DNA of 5,276 nt, from contig JALHVH010000090.1 of NCBI GenBank assembly GCA_022867105.1, positions 1 to 5,276 of the forward strand, in the 5' to 3' direction. Source of the DNA: Candidatus Aminicenantota bacterium. Its GTDB lineage: Bacteria; Acidobacteriota; Aminicenantia; Aminicenantales; Saccharicenantaceae. Shown here one piece after another: positions 1 through 5,099 of the stretch; positions within the stretch are counted from its first letter, which is position 1, and each line of letters begins with the position of its first letter. Below the pieces are notes generated by a model. It was given only the letters and a program-made list of their open reading frames with translations, was not told the DNA's origin and searched no databases. The position numbers and the translations under genes were made by a program.

Positions 1-314
1 CCCAGATCGCCCATGATCCCTGGGGCGACCGGTTCGTCTATTCGCTCCAAGGAGGCCTTCGCTGGGGCGGCCTGGTCCCCCGGGCCGGCATCATCGAATC
101 CGAGTTCGGGGCGGGGCTGGATTACTTCGCCCTCAAGGACAAGCTGGCTGTGGGCGTCGAGGCTTTCGATCTCAACCGCTCTCCCCGGCCCCAGTTCCGG
201 GCTTATGGAAGATACTATCCCTGGAAGAATTTTTTCTTCGTTCTGGGGGTCGACGACTTCACGCTCGCTTCCAAGCGGGAGGTCTTCTTCGGGCTGGGGG
301 TGGGCCTCCGATGA
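1..314 (+). CDS. MCE/MlaD-family protein, C-terminal fragment (5' end outside window)
   Basis: Only the last 103 residues are visible, read from base 3 to the TGA at 312-314. MCE (MlaD-type) proteins are periplasmic lipid-binding components of phospholipid or lipid transport systems across the envelope. The visible part is the C-terminal extension seen in MCE proteins of Acidobacteria and deltaproteobacteria: alternating hydrophobic and aromatic strands with a pattern like GLVPRAGIIES, GAGLDYFALKDKLAVGVEAF, then a GRYYPWKNFFFVLGVDDF strand and a glycine-rich FFGLGVGLR end, suggesting beta-barrel-like strands. The MCE domain itself lies upstream of the window, so the family call rests on resemblance of this tail. 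The reading frame is clearly coding, while the ORF in frame 1 over the same bases is low-complexity Ser/Gly/Pro. Its stop overlaps the radA start (ATGA, 311-314), so the two are probably translationally coupled. Confidence 0.75.
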   Translation, partial: QIAHDPWGDRFVYSLQGGLRWGGLVPRAGIIESEFGAGLDYFALKDKLAVGVEAFDLNRSPRPQFRAYGRYYPWKNFFFVLGVDDFTLASKREVFFGLGVGLR

Positions 315-1669
315 AGGATAAAACGGTCTTCATCTGCCAGAGCTGCGGTTCCCGTTTCCCCAAGTGGATGGGACGATGCGGCCAGTGCGGTGAGTGGAAC
401 ACCCTGGTCGAGGAGCTGGAGGAGGAGTTTACCGCCTCCGAAGCCTCCTTCCCGGCGTCCGAGCCCGTCCTTTACAAGGAGATCAAGGAGTTCCCGAAGC
501 CGAGGATCCAGATCGGGATCGAAGAGTTCAACAAGGTCCTCGGAGGGGGTGTGGTCCTCGGCTCCGTCGTCCTTATCGGGGGCGAACCCGGCATCGGCAA
601 GTCCACCCTCCTCCTCCAGGTCTCCCGCGACATCGCCCTCCAGGACGAGTCCGTTCTCTATGTTTCGGGCGAAGAGTCCCTTGAGCAGATCAAGATCCGG
701 GGCGACAGGCTCGGGGTCAGGGACGGCAAACTCTACCTCCTGGCCGAGACCAACCTGGAACGGATCCTCGCCCAGGCCGAACGGCTCAAACCCAAGGCCC
801 TCGTCGTGGACTCCGTCCAGACGATCTTCTCGTCCAAACTGACCTCGAGCCCGGGCACGATCAGCCAGGTCCGCGAGGTCGCCAACCAGATCTTCCGTTT
901 CGCCAAGAGGAGCCAGGTCCCGTCCTTCCTCATCGGCCACATCACGAAGGAAGGGTCCCTGGCCGGCCCCAAATCCCTTGAGCATATGGTCGACGTCGTC
1001 CTTCTCTTCGAGGGGGAGCGCGACCACACCCACCGGATCCTCAGGGCCCTGAAGAACCGGTTCGGCCCGGTCTCGGAGTTGGCCATCTTCGAGATGGCCG
1101 GAAACGGGCTCCAGGCCGTCTCCAACCCGTCCGCCTTTTTCCTCAAGGAGCGGCCCAAGGATGAGCCGGGGAGCGCCGTGATCTGTGCGATCAAAGGAGC
1201 GAGGCCGCTCCTCGCCGAGGTCCAGGCCCTCGTTTCGTCGACACTCTTCACCGGAAACCCCAGAAGGATGACCATCGGCCTGGACCACTACCGGGCCGCC
1301 ATGCTCCTGGCCCTCGTCGAAAAAAAGGCCGGATACAGCTTCGCCGGGGAGGACATCTACATCAACGTCGCCGGCGGGATGTCCATCGAGGAGCCCGCGG
1401 CCGACCTGGGGGTCGTCCTGGCCGTCGTGTCTTCCCTCAAGAACAAGGCCATTCCCAAGGGGATGGCCGTCTTTGGCGAGATCGGTCTCAGCGGGGAGGT
1501 CCGCTCCGTGGGACAGCCTTTGGCCCGGATCAAGGAGGCCCATTCCCTCGGCTTCGAGACCGTCCTCCTCCCGGCCGGGAACCTTGCCCAGATCGACCCG
1601 AAAGACCTGCCTTCCCTGAACTGCCTGGGCGCGCAAAACGTTAGACAGGCGCTCCAATATGTGTTCTAA
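311..1669 (+). CDS. radA: DNA repair protein RadA (RadA/Sms), branch-migration ATPase
   Basis: RadA is a RecA-like hexameric ATPase that promotes branch migration of recombination intermediates in the cytoplasm. The 452-residue product has the usual family length and complete architecture. An N-terminal C4 zinc finger has Cys9, Cys12, Cys23 and Cys26, with the typical FPKWMGRCGQCGEWNT context. The Walker A motif GEPGIGKST is at 91-99, Walker B LVVDS at 164-168, and the RadA-specific KNRFG motif at 248-252. A C-terminal Lon-protease-like domain covers about 285-452 (GEDIYINVAGG near 346-356, then EPAADLG at 361-367, where a proteolytic Lon would carry its catalytic Ser). The ATG at 311 places the zinc finger at the right distance and overlaps the upstream stop; the only Shine-Dalgarno-like element is a weak G-run at 296-300, consistent with coupled translation. 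The last 43 bases are duplicated at 2276-2318. The long antisense ORF over this gene is a high-GC shadow. Confidence 0.98.
   Translation: MKDKTVFICQSCGSRFPKWMGRCGQCGEWNTLVEELEEEFTASEASFPASEPVLYKEIKEFPKPRIQIGIEEFNKVLGGGVVLGSVVLIGGEPGIGKSTLLLQVSRDIALQDESVLYVSGEESLEQIKIRGDRLGVRDGKLYLLAETNLERILAQAERLKPKALVVDSVQTIFSSKLTSSPGTISQVREVANQIFRFAKRSQVPSFLIGHITKEGSLAGPKSLEHMVDVVLLFEGERDHTHRILRALKNRFGPVSELAIFEMAGNGLQAVSNPSAFFLKERPKDEPGSAVICAIKGARPLLAEVQALVSSTLFTGNPRRMTIGLDHYRAAMLLALVEKKAGYSFAGEDIYINVAGGMSIEEPAADLGVVLAVVSSLKNKAIPKGMAVFGEIGLSGEVRSVGQPLARIKEAHSLGFETVLLPAGNLAQIDPKDLPSLNCLGAQNVRQALQYVF
1627..1669 (+). repeat. 43-bp perfect direct repeat, copy 1 (3' end of radA)
   Basis: These 43 bases begin GGGCGCGCAAAACG and end TGTTCTAA, the stop codon of radA. 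They recur without mismatch at 2276-2318, 649 bases downstream. Identity stops immediately after the TAA on the right (G versus T) and immediately before GGG on the left (T versus A). In this copy the repeat encodes the last residues of RadA. It contains a small palindrome, AACGTT. A repeat whose boundary coincides with the end of a conserved gene resembles an integration (att) site or a target duplication, but no integrase gene is visible. Confidence 0.97.
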
Positions 1670-1730
1670 GGAATCTCCTATCGTTGCGCTTCCGGGGGAT
1701 TGATATCGGACCGCTCCCTGGAGTAAGCTG

Positions 1731-1742
1731 AGGAGGACGAGG
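1731..1742 (+). promoter_or_regulatory. Ribosome binding site for the 144-residue gene
   Basis: AGGAGG at 1731-1736 lies 13 bases before the GTG start at 1750, and a second GAGG at 1739-1742 lies 7 bases before it. An in-frame TGA at 1729-1731 excludes any start further upstream, so the GTG is the first possible start. Confidence 0.6.
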
Positions 1743-1749
1743 CGGCGCA

Positions 1750-2184
1750 GTGACCGATTGGAAGGACGACCTGAGGAGATTCTTCGAGGAGCGGAGCTCC
1801 GGCGGGACGGCCGGGGACGTCGACGCCGGGGCCCGGGACGAGGTCCGGAAATTCTACGCCTCCCTGGTCAAGCCGGCCTTCAAGGAGCTCAGGAAGGAGC
1901 TCGGGCGGTACGGCCGCGAGGTCGCGATCGACGTCGGAGACGATCACGCCTCCCTCGACGTCCGTTTCCGGGGGCGGCTCGAGTTGAACTATCGGATCGT
2001 GGTCCGCGGAATGCGCCCCCATCCCGAGTCTTTTTACCAGGTCCCGTCGGGCGGCGGGCTCAGGTCCGAGGGCGCCTTTAAGACGGGGGCCCGCTCCGGC
2101 GAGATCGCGGACCTCTCCAAGGAAGATATCGTCAAGGACTTTCTGCGTGAATACCGGTCCTGCCTGGTCGCCGTCAAGCCCTGA
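1750..2184 (+). CDS. Uncharacterised 144-residue soluble protein, repeat-flanked
   Basis: I do not recognise a named family and assign no function. The product has no signal peptide or membrane segment and is rich in charged residues. An amphipathic, probably helical N-terminus (DWKDDLRRFFEE) and a linker rich in Gly/Asp are followed by a second helix-like stretch at about 29-55 (RDEVRKFYASLVKPAFKELR), then alternating beta-like strands around 57-86 (VAIDV, SLDVRF, LELNYRIVVRG), and a C-terminal helix-like segment with DIVKDFLREYRSCL. The helix-then-sheet layout suggests a compact alpha/beta domain. It starts with GTG, and its codon use is GC-rich like its neighbours, so there is no compositional sign of recent transfer. 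It sits in the place where disA lies between radA and yacL in Bacillus, inside a 43-bp direct repeat pair. The alternative frame (1758-2081) is an Arg/Gly-rich shadow. That it is a real gene is fairly sure; its role is unknown. Confidence 0.8.
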   Translation: MTDWKDDLRRFFEERSSGGTAGDVDAGARDEVRKFYASLVKPAFKELRKELGRYGREVAIDVGDDHASLDVRFRGRLELNYRIVVRGMRPHPESFYQVPSGGGLRSEGAFKTGARSGEIADLSKEDIVKDFLREYRSCLVAVKP

Positions 2185-2238
2185 TCCCGGCCTGCGCCCA
2201 CTTCAACTCCCGTTTTTCCCCGTCCCCGTTTTTCGTGC

Positions 2239-2268
2239 TTGACGAAGTCCGCCTCCCGGTTCTATAGT
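2239..2268 (+). promoter_or_regulatory. Sigma70-type promoter for the yacL-ispD-ispF unit
   Basis: TTGACG at 2239-2244 and TATAGT at 2263-2268 are separated by 18 bases; each hexamer differs from the TTGACA/TATAAT consensus at one position. The expected transcription start is about 2274-2276, so the transcript would begin at or next to the first base of the second 43-bp repeat copy and carry it in the leader. The promoter lies 54 bases after the stop of the 144-residue gene and about 110 bases before the PIN-TRAM start. It would give the isoprenoid genes their own transcription independent of radA. Confidence 0.6.
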
Positions 2269-2275
2269 GCGGCAA

Positions 2276-2318
2276 GGGCGCGCAAAACGTTAGACAGGCG
2301 CTCCAATATGTGTTCTAA
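2276..2318 (+). repeat. 43-bp perfect direct repeat, copy 2 (displaced radA 3' end)
   Basis: This copy is identical over all 43 bases to the end of radA (1627-1669), but here it is untranslated: it lies between the promoter at 2239-2268 and the PIN-TRAM start. It brings the radA stop codon with it and diverges right after it. CAGGCG at 2295-2300 inside the repeat is complementary to CGCCTG at 2325-2330 just outside, so the leader could form a stem with a 24-base loop ahead of the ribosome binding site. That pairing is short and may be chance. Confidence 0.97.
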
Positions 2319-2352
2319 TCATTCCGCCTGAATTCATAAAAGGATCATGCGG

Positions 2353-3342
2353 ATGGGCCTCTTCATTTTTCGCGTCTTCATCATCGGCTTGCTCACTGTC
2401 GGGGGATATTTCTACCCTCCCTTCACCCTGGGCCGGGAGCTTGGTGCGGCAGTGGCCTTTGTCCTGGGGGGCTTGTTCGTGATCCTTGAGACCAAGGTCC
2501 GAAGGGCCCCGTTCAAGGTCATGTGGAGCGCCTCGATCGGCACAATGCTGGGGATCATCATCGGCTGGATGCTGGGGAGCATCTACCAGACAGTCGTCCA
2601 CAGCCATGTCACGGCCTCCTTCATCCGTATCTTCTTCCTGGTCATCATGCCCTACATCGGCTTTCTCGTCGGCACCCGGAAGTCCGAATGGCTGGACCCC
2701 GCCCACCTCCTCCGATTTTTCAAGGAGGAGAACGTCAGCCGCAGCACCAAGATCCTGGACACGAGCGTCATCATCGACGGCCGGATCGTGGACATCTGCG
2801 ACACGGGCTTCATCGACGGGACGCTTGTCGTGCCCCGGTTCATCCTCAAGGAGCTCCAGCTCGTCGCCGATTCGCCGGACGGCATGAAGCGCCAAAGAGG
2901 ACGGCGAGGCCTCGAGGTCCTGGACCACCTCCAGAAGTCCTCCCGGGTCTCCGTCGTCATCTCCGAGCTGGATTTTCCGGAGGTCGGGGACGTCGATTCC
3001 AAGCTCATCGAGTGCGCCAAGAACCTCAACGCCAAGATCATCACCAACGACTTCAACCTCAACAAGGTCGCCCAGCTCCAGGGCATCTCCGTCCTTAATA
3101 TCAACGAGCTGGCCAACGCCTTGAAGCCGGTCGTCCTTCCCGGCGAGGTCATGAAGGTCTTCATCCTGAAGGAAGGGAAGGAAAGGGACCAGGGCGTCGC
3201 CTACCTCGACGACGGCACCATGGTCGTCGTGGACAACTCCCGGCGCATGATCGGGCAGACCATCGATATCACGGTGACCTCGGTCCTCCAAACCACGGTC
3301 GGCAAAATGATCTTCGGCAGGTTCAACGAAGAATCCCGATGA
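2353..3342 (+). CDS. YacL-type PIN-TRAM membrane protein
   Basis: This is a homologue of Bacillus YacL: a membrane-anchored PIN-fold (putative Mg-dependent RNase) protein with a C-terminal TRAM RNA-binding domain; the physiological substrate is not established. With the ATG at 2353 the product has 329 residues. Four hydrophobic segments lie near residues 1-21, 29-46, 61-78 and 89-107. The PIN domain begins at KILDTSVIIDGR and keeps the acidic metal-binding set: Asp136 (LDTS), Glu167 (LKEL), Asp215 (DVDSKL) and Asp233 (ITNDFN). The TRAM domain occupies about 259-324 (PGEVMKVFILKEG, QGVAYLDDGTMVVVD). An ATG at 2347 is also in frame, but AAAGGA at 2339-2344 is only 2 bases from it and 8 from 2353, so 2353 is preferred. 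The stop overlaps ispD (ATGA, 3339-3342), indicating coupled translation with the isoprenoid genes. Confidence 0.93.
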   Translation: MGLFIFRVFIIGLLTVGGYFYPPFTLGRELGAAVAFVLGGLFVILETKVRRAPFKVMWSASIGTMLGIIIGWMLGSIYQTVVHSHVTASFIRIFFLVIMPYIGFLVGTRKSEWLDPAHLLRFFKEENVSRSTKILDTSVIIDGRIVDICDTGFIDGTLVVPRFILKELQLVADSPDGMKRQRGRRGLEVLDHLQKSSRVSVVISELDFPEVGDVDSKLIECAKNLNAKIITNDFNLNKVAQLQGISVLNINELANALKPVVLPGEVMKVFILKEGKERDQGVAYLDDGTMVVVDNSRRMIGQTIDITVTSVLQTTVGKMIFGRFNEESR

Positions 3343-4004
3343 GCAAAGTATCCGTCCTTATCGTCGCGGCCGGCGAGGGACGGCGTTTCGGCGCGGCCAA
3401 ACAATTCGCGCTCCTGAAAGGGGAAACCCTTCTCGACCGGTGCCTGGAGACATTCGAGAGGAACGGCGCCGTGGACGAGATCATCCTGGTCCTTCCGGAC
3501 CCCGAACAAAAGGGGTCGCTCAGGGGGAATTACCGGAAGATCGCATCCGTGGTCAAGGGGGAAGCGCGGCGGCAGGATTCCGTCCGGAACGGCTTCTGCG
3601 AGCTCCGGGCGTGCGACGAGGACGTCGTCCTCGTCCACGACGGGGCCAGGCCGCTCGTGGACGGAGAACTCATCAACCGCGTCATCCTGGAGGCGTCCCG
3701 GTCCGGGGCGGCCGTCCCGGTCCTGGCCCTGGAGGACACCGTGAAAGAGGTGCGGGACGGGAGCGTCGCCCTCACCCACGACCGGTCCAGGCTCTTCCGG
3801 GTCCAAACGCCCCAGGGGTTCCGCTACGGCGTCCTGAAAAAGGCCCTCGAAGCGGCGGCCCGGGACGGCTTTTACGGGACCGACGAGGCCATGCTGGTCG
3901 AGAGGACCGGAGGCCGAGTGAACGTCGTGGACGGCGACCCCCGGAACATCAAGGTCACGACGCCCCTGGACCTCAGGATCGCGGAGGCCCTGCTTGGACA
4001 TTAG
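3339..4004 (+). CDS. ispD: 2-C-methyl-D-erythritol 4-phosphate cytidylyltransferase (IspD)
   Basis: IspD transfers CMP from CTP to 2-C-methyl-D-erythritol 4-phosphate, the third step of the MEP pathway to isoprenoids, in the cytoplasm. The 221-residue length is typical. The nucleotide-binding signature is at 9-23 (VAAGEGRRFGAAKQF), with Arg15 and Lys21 in the positions of the essential Arg and Lys. GEARRQDSVRNG lies at 74-85, the HDGARP motif at 100-105 (Asp101 binds the metal), the RVQTPQGF motif at 154-161, TDEA at 181-184, and the closing NIKVTTPLDL at 203-212, with Lys205 corresponding to the substrate-binding Lys. No key residue is missing. The start codon overlaps the PIN-TRAM stop by four bases and its own end overlaps the ispF start by 11 bases, so translation of the three is probably coupled. 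Confidence 0.97.
   Translation: MSKVSVLIVAAGEGRRFGAAKQFALLKGETLLDRCLETFERNGAVDEIILVLPDPEQKGSLRGNYRKIASVVKGEARRQDSVRNGFCELRACDEDVVLVHDGARPLVDGELINRVILEASRSGAAVPVLALEDTVKEVRDGSVALTHDRSRLFRVQTPQGFRYGVLKKALEAAARDGFYGTDEAMLVERTGGRVNVVDGDPRNIKVTTPLDLRIAEALLGH
3983..3987 (+). promoter_or_regulatory. Ribosome binding site deciding the ispF TTG start
   Basis: GGAGG at 3983-3987, inside the end of ispD, lies 6 bases before TTG at 3994. The next in-frame Met codon is at residue 46 of IspF, after essential residues, so TTG is the start. Confidence 0.75.
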
Positions 4005-4476
4005 GATCGGACTCGGCTATGACCTCCACCGGTTCGGCCCGGGCCGTGGCCTGCGGCTCGGCGGTGTCGAGATCCCCTTCCCGCTCGGGCTCGCCGGGCA
4101 CTCCGACGCCGACTGCCTCATCCATGCCGTCATGGATGCCCTGCTCGGCGCGGCGGGCGAGGGCGATATCGGCCGGCTCTTCCCGGACACGGACCCCGCC
4201 TATAAGGACGCCCGGAGCACGGCGCTGCTCGCGTCCGTGATGGAGCGCCTCAAAAAGGCCGGGCTCGAGGTCATCCACGTGGATTCCGTGATCGTAACCG
4301 AGAAGCCTGCTGTCGCGCCCCACGTTCCGGCGATGAAACGCGTGCTCTGTCCTCTCCTGGGAGTCGCTCCCGACCGCTTGGGCATCAAAGGCAAGACCAA
4401 CGAAGGCGTCGGCGCGATCGGCCGGGGCGAGGCCATCGCCTGTTGGGCAACGGCACTCCTGCGAAAAAAAGGTTAG
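3994..4476 (+). CDS. ispF: 2-C-methyl-D-erythritol 2,4-cyclodiphosphate synthase (IspF)
   Basis: IspF cyclises 4-diphosphocytidyl-2-C-methyl-D-erythritol 2-phosphate with loss of CMP, the fifth MEP-pathway step; the family forms homotrimers with active sites at subunit interfaces. The 160-residue product has the normal size. The metal ligands are present: Asp10 and His12 in GLGYDLHRF, and His44 in CLIHAVMDALLGA. HSDAD is at 36-40, GDIGRLFPDTDP at 57-68, and the CDP-binding end region KGKTNEGVGAIGRGEAIAC at 132-150 has Thr135 and Glu137 in the conserved positions. It starts with TTG and overlaps ispD by 11 bases, so ispD and ispF are separate here rather than fused as in some proteobacteria. 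Its 3' end meets a convergent small gene, sharing four bases (4473-4476). I see no intrinsic terminator with a T-run on the + strand after it. Confidence 0.97.
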   Translation: MDIRIGLGYDLHRFGPGRGLRLGGVEIPFPLGLAGHSDADCLIHAVMDALLGAAGEGDIGRLFPDTDPAYKDARSTALLASVMERLKKAGLEVIHVDSVIVTEKPAVAPHVPAMKRVLCPLLGVAPDRLGIKGKTNEGVGAIGRGEAIACWATALLRKKG

Positions 4477-4493
4477 CTCATCGGATGATGAGC
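4464..4493 (-). terminator. Putative intrinsic terminator of the convergent small gene
   Basis: Read on the minus strand, a 7-bp stem GCTCATC/GATGAGC (4493-4487 and 4482-4476) with a four-base loop is followed by TAACC and then seven T (4470-4464). The TAA of the small minus-strand gene directly follows the stem, and the T-run is the complement of the lysine codons at the end of ispF. The five-base gap before the T-run makes it less than ideal. On the + strand the same hairpin has no T-run after it. Confidence 0.4.
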
Positions 4494-4652
4494 GGGCCTC
4501 CCCGGAGCACTGGCCGTGACGATCACATCGTAACCCCCAAGCCTTCCGGCCCGGATGAGGTCCAGCGTCGAGGACGTTACGATCATATTGAAGCCGGCGA
4601 GCGTCAGAAGCACGGCCGCCGCGAGGATGGCGATCCTGGTTTTCATTTTCAT
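4473..4652 (-). CDS. Small membrane-anchored or secreted peptide, 59 residues
   Basis: I do not recognise the family. The ATG at 4652 (minus strand) is preceded by AGGAG at 4664-4660 with a 7-base spacer, an ideal ribosome binding site. The product starts MKMKTR, followed by a hydrophobic core at about 7-25 (IAILAAAVLLTLAGFNMIV), which fits an uncleaved signal anchor or a signal peptide; there is no lipobox Cys. The remainder is short and mildly basic, with a Gly-Gly-Tyr segment and a His-His-Pro end. Two similar stretches, FNMIVTSST at 21-29 and YDVIVTASA at 41-49, suggest an internal repeat. The gene is convergent with ispF and overlaps it by four bases. Promoter candidates lie upstream at 4710-4738 (ECF-like) and 4744-4771 (sigma70-like). 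A + strand ORF over the same bases (4443-4658) has no ribosome binding site support and a highly charged, Gly-rich, low-hydrophobicity product; I take it as the shadow. Confidence 0.6.
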   Translation of the reverse strand: MKMKTRIAILAAAVLLTLAGFNMIVTSSTLDLIRAGRLGGYDVIVTASAPGRPAHHPMS

Positions 4653-4709
4653 GGTTGATCTCCTATCTATTTTACTATCTTCTAGCTATTCGCTTGATCG
4701 TTCACTTCT

Positions 4710-4738
4710 AAAGACGTAGCGGGCACTAAAAAAGTTGC
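4710..4738 (-). promoter_or_regulatory. ECF-sigma-like promoter candidate for the small peptide gene
   Basis: On the minus strand, GCAACTTTTT begins at 4738 and CGTCTTTAG begins at 4716, with 16 bases between GCAACTT and GTCTTT. This resembles the sigmaE-type layout (GGAACTT, 15-16 bases, TCTAA) and the element in front of the ECF sigma gene at 5100-5127. The resulting leader before the ATG at 4652 would be about 50 bases. Confidence 0.35.
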
Positions 4739-4743
4739 GTGGA

Positions 4744-4771
4744 ATTTTATTTCGGTCTATGCTCCGGTCAA
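4744..4771 (-). promoter_or_regulatory. Sigma70-like promoter candidate for the small peptide gene
   Basis: On the minus strand TTGACC (4771-4766) and TAAAAT (4749-4744) are separated by 16 bases, each hexamer one mismatch from consensus. The predicted start near 4737 would give a leader of about 85 bases and would overlap the ECF-like element just downstream. Either or both could be used. Confidence 0.4.
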
Positions 4772-4918
4772 AACGGTTTCAGTGAAGAGGCACGATGCAC
4801 TCGGGATATCGCGCCTTCTTCAATCCGAATCCCCCGCAAGAATTTTATGGGAGGGGTCCGCTTCGAGCGTCCCGCTTAAGCCCCCGAGCCCCCGGCCTAC
4901 GCGAGCCATTCAAGCGCC

Positions 4919-4947
4919 TAAAAAACGCCCCTTAAATGGGGTATAAT
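4919..4947 (+). promoter_or_regulatory. Promoter with perfect TATAAT, facing the 32-codon ORF and sigma gene
   Basis: TATAAT at 4942-4947 is a perfect -10 hexamer. The -35 position at 17-base spacing (4919-4924, TAAAAA) is weak, matching three of six consensus bases. A CCCC-TTAAAT-GGGG inverted repeat (4928-4941) fills the spacer just before the -10, which could be an operator. A ribosome binding site and GTG start follow at 4959-4973. Confidence 0.45.
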
Positions 4948-4970
4948 ACTTTAGTTACAAGGAGAGATAC

Positions 4971-5069
4971 GTGGTTGTCCTTGCCTTGCTTTTGAGCCTT
5001 ATGGCCCAACAGGTGTCGGTCGACGGGGAATGGGAGCTCGTGGCCCAGACCCGGAACGGCCGCCGATAG
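4971..5069 (+). CDS. Candidate short ORF, 32 residues, possibly a truncated secreted protein or leader peptide
   Basis: AAGGAG at 4959-4964 lies 6 bases before a GTG at 4971, and a TATAAT promoter is about 25 bases upstream, so expression signals are good for so short an ORF. The product has a hydrophobic start (MVVLALLLSLMAQ), lacking the basic n-region of a standard signal peptide, followed by VDGEWELVAQTRNGRR and a TAG. The GEWEL-x-x-QTRNG segment resembles the opening strand of small secreted lipocalin-like modules, so this may be the 5' remnant of a longer gene cut by a frameshift or stop near 5067. A different frame stays open from before 5067 to 5263 (with IEFFIDNIPPGGKIL just after), but nothing there confirms continuity. 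A functional leader peptide is the alternative. Confidence is modest. Confidence 0.35.
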   Translation: MVVLALLLSLMAQQVSVDGEWELVAQTRNGRR

Positions 5070-5099
5070 AGTTCTTTATAGATAATATCCCTCCCGGAG

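Larger units (their letters stand above)
4653..4970. other. Gene-poor stretch between the convergent small gene and the right-hand unit
   Basis: These 318 bases hold no convincing gene. The left half (to about 4780) is AT-richer than the surroundings and carries the leader and promoter candidates of the minus-strand peptide. The middle (about 4780-4920) is GC-rich with runs of C and no clear motif; a 46-codon ORF at 4795-4935 has a Pro/Arg-rich product and is probably accidental. The right end has a + strand TATAAT element and a CCCC/GGGG inverted repeat, then a ribosome binding site at 4959-4964. Confidence 0.7.

Noticed and set aside
215..1657. 480-codon ORF antisense to radA
   Set aside because: It is a high-GC shadow: rich in Asp, Glu, Gly and Leu with no domain pattern, while the + strand carries a complete RadA with all motifs.
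1750..2184. Idea that the 144-residue protein is a degenerate DisA or an integrase
   Set aside because: It lacks DisA motifs such as DGA and RHR and has no tyrosine- or serine-recombinase signature; its length is also far too short for either.
2209..2235. Two copies of CCGTTTTTC 16 bases apart upstream of the promoter
   Set aside because: Too short and simple (C and T runs) to treat as an operator or iteron without further copies.
2290..3291. 333-codon ORF antisense to the PIN-TRAM gene, and the 266-codon antisense ORF at 3201-4001
   Set aside because: Both mirror genuine genes, have Asp/His/Gly-rich low-complexity products and no fitting ribosome binding sites.
4443..4658. 71-codon + strand ORF after ispF
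   Set aside because: It starts inside ispF, has no ribosome binding site, and its product is charged and featureless; the minus-strand peptide explains the same bases better.
4795..4935. 46-codon + strand ORF in the gene-poor stretch
   Set aside because: The Pro/Arg-rich product looks like translated GC-rich noncoding DNA; AGAGG is only 4 bases from the ATG and there is no promoter nearby.
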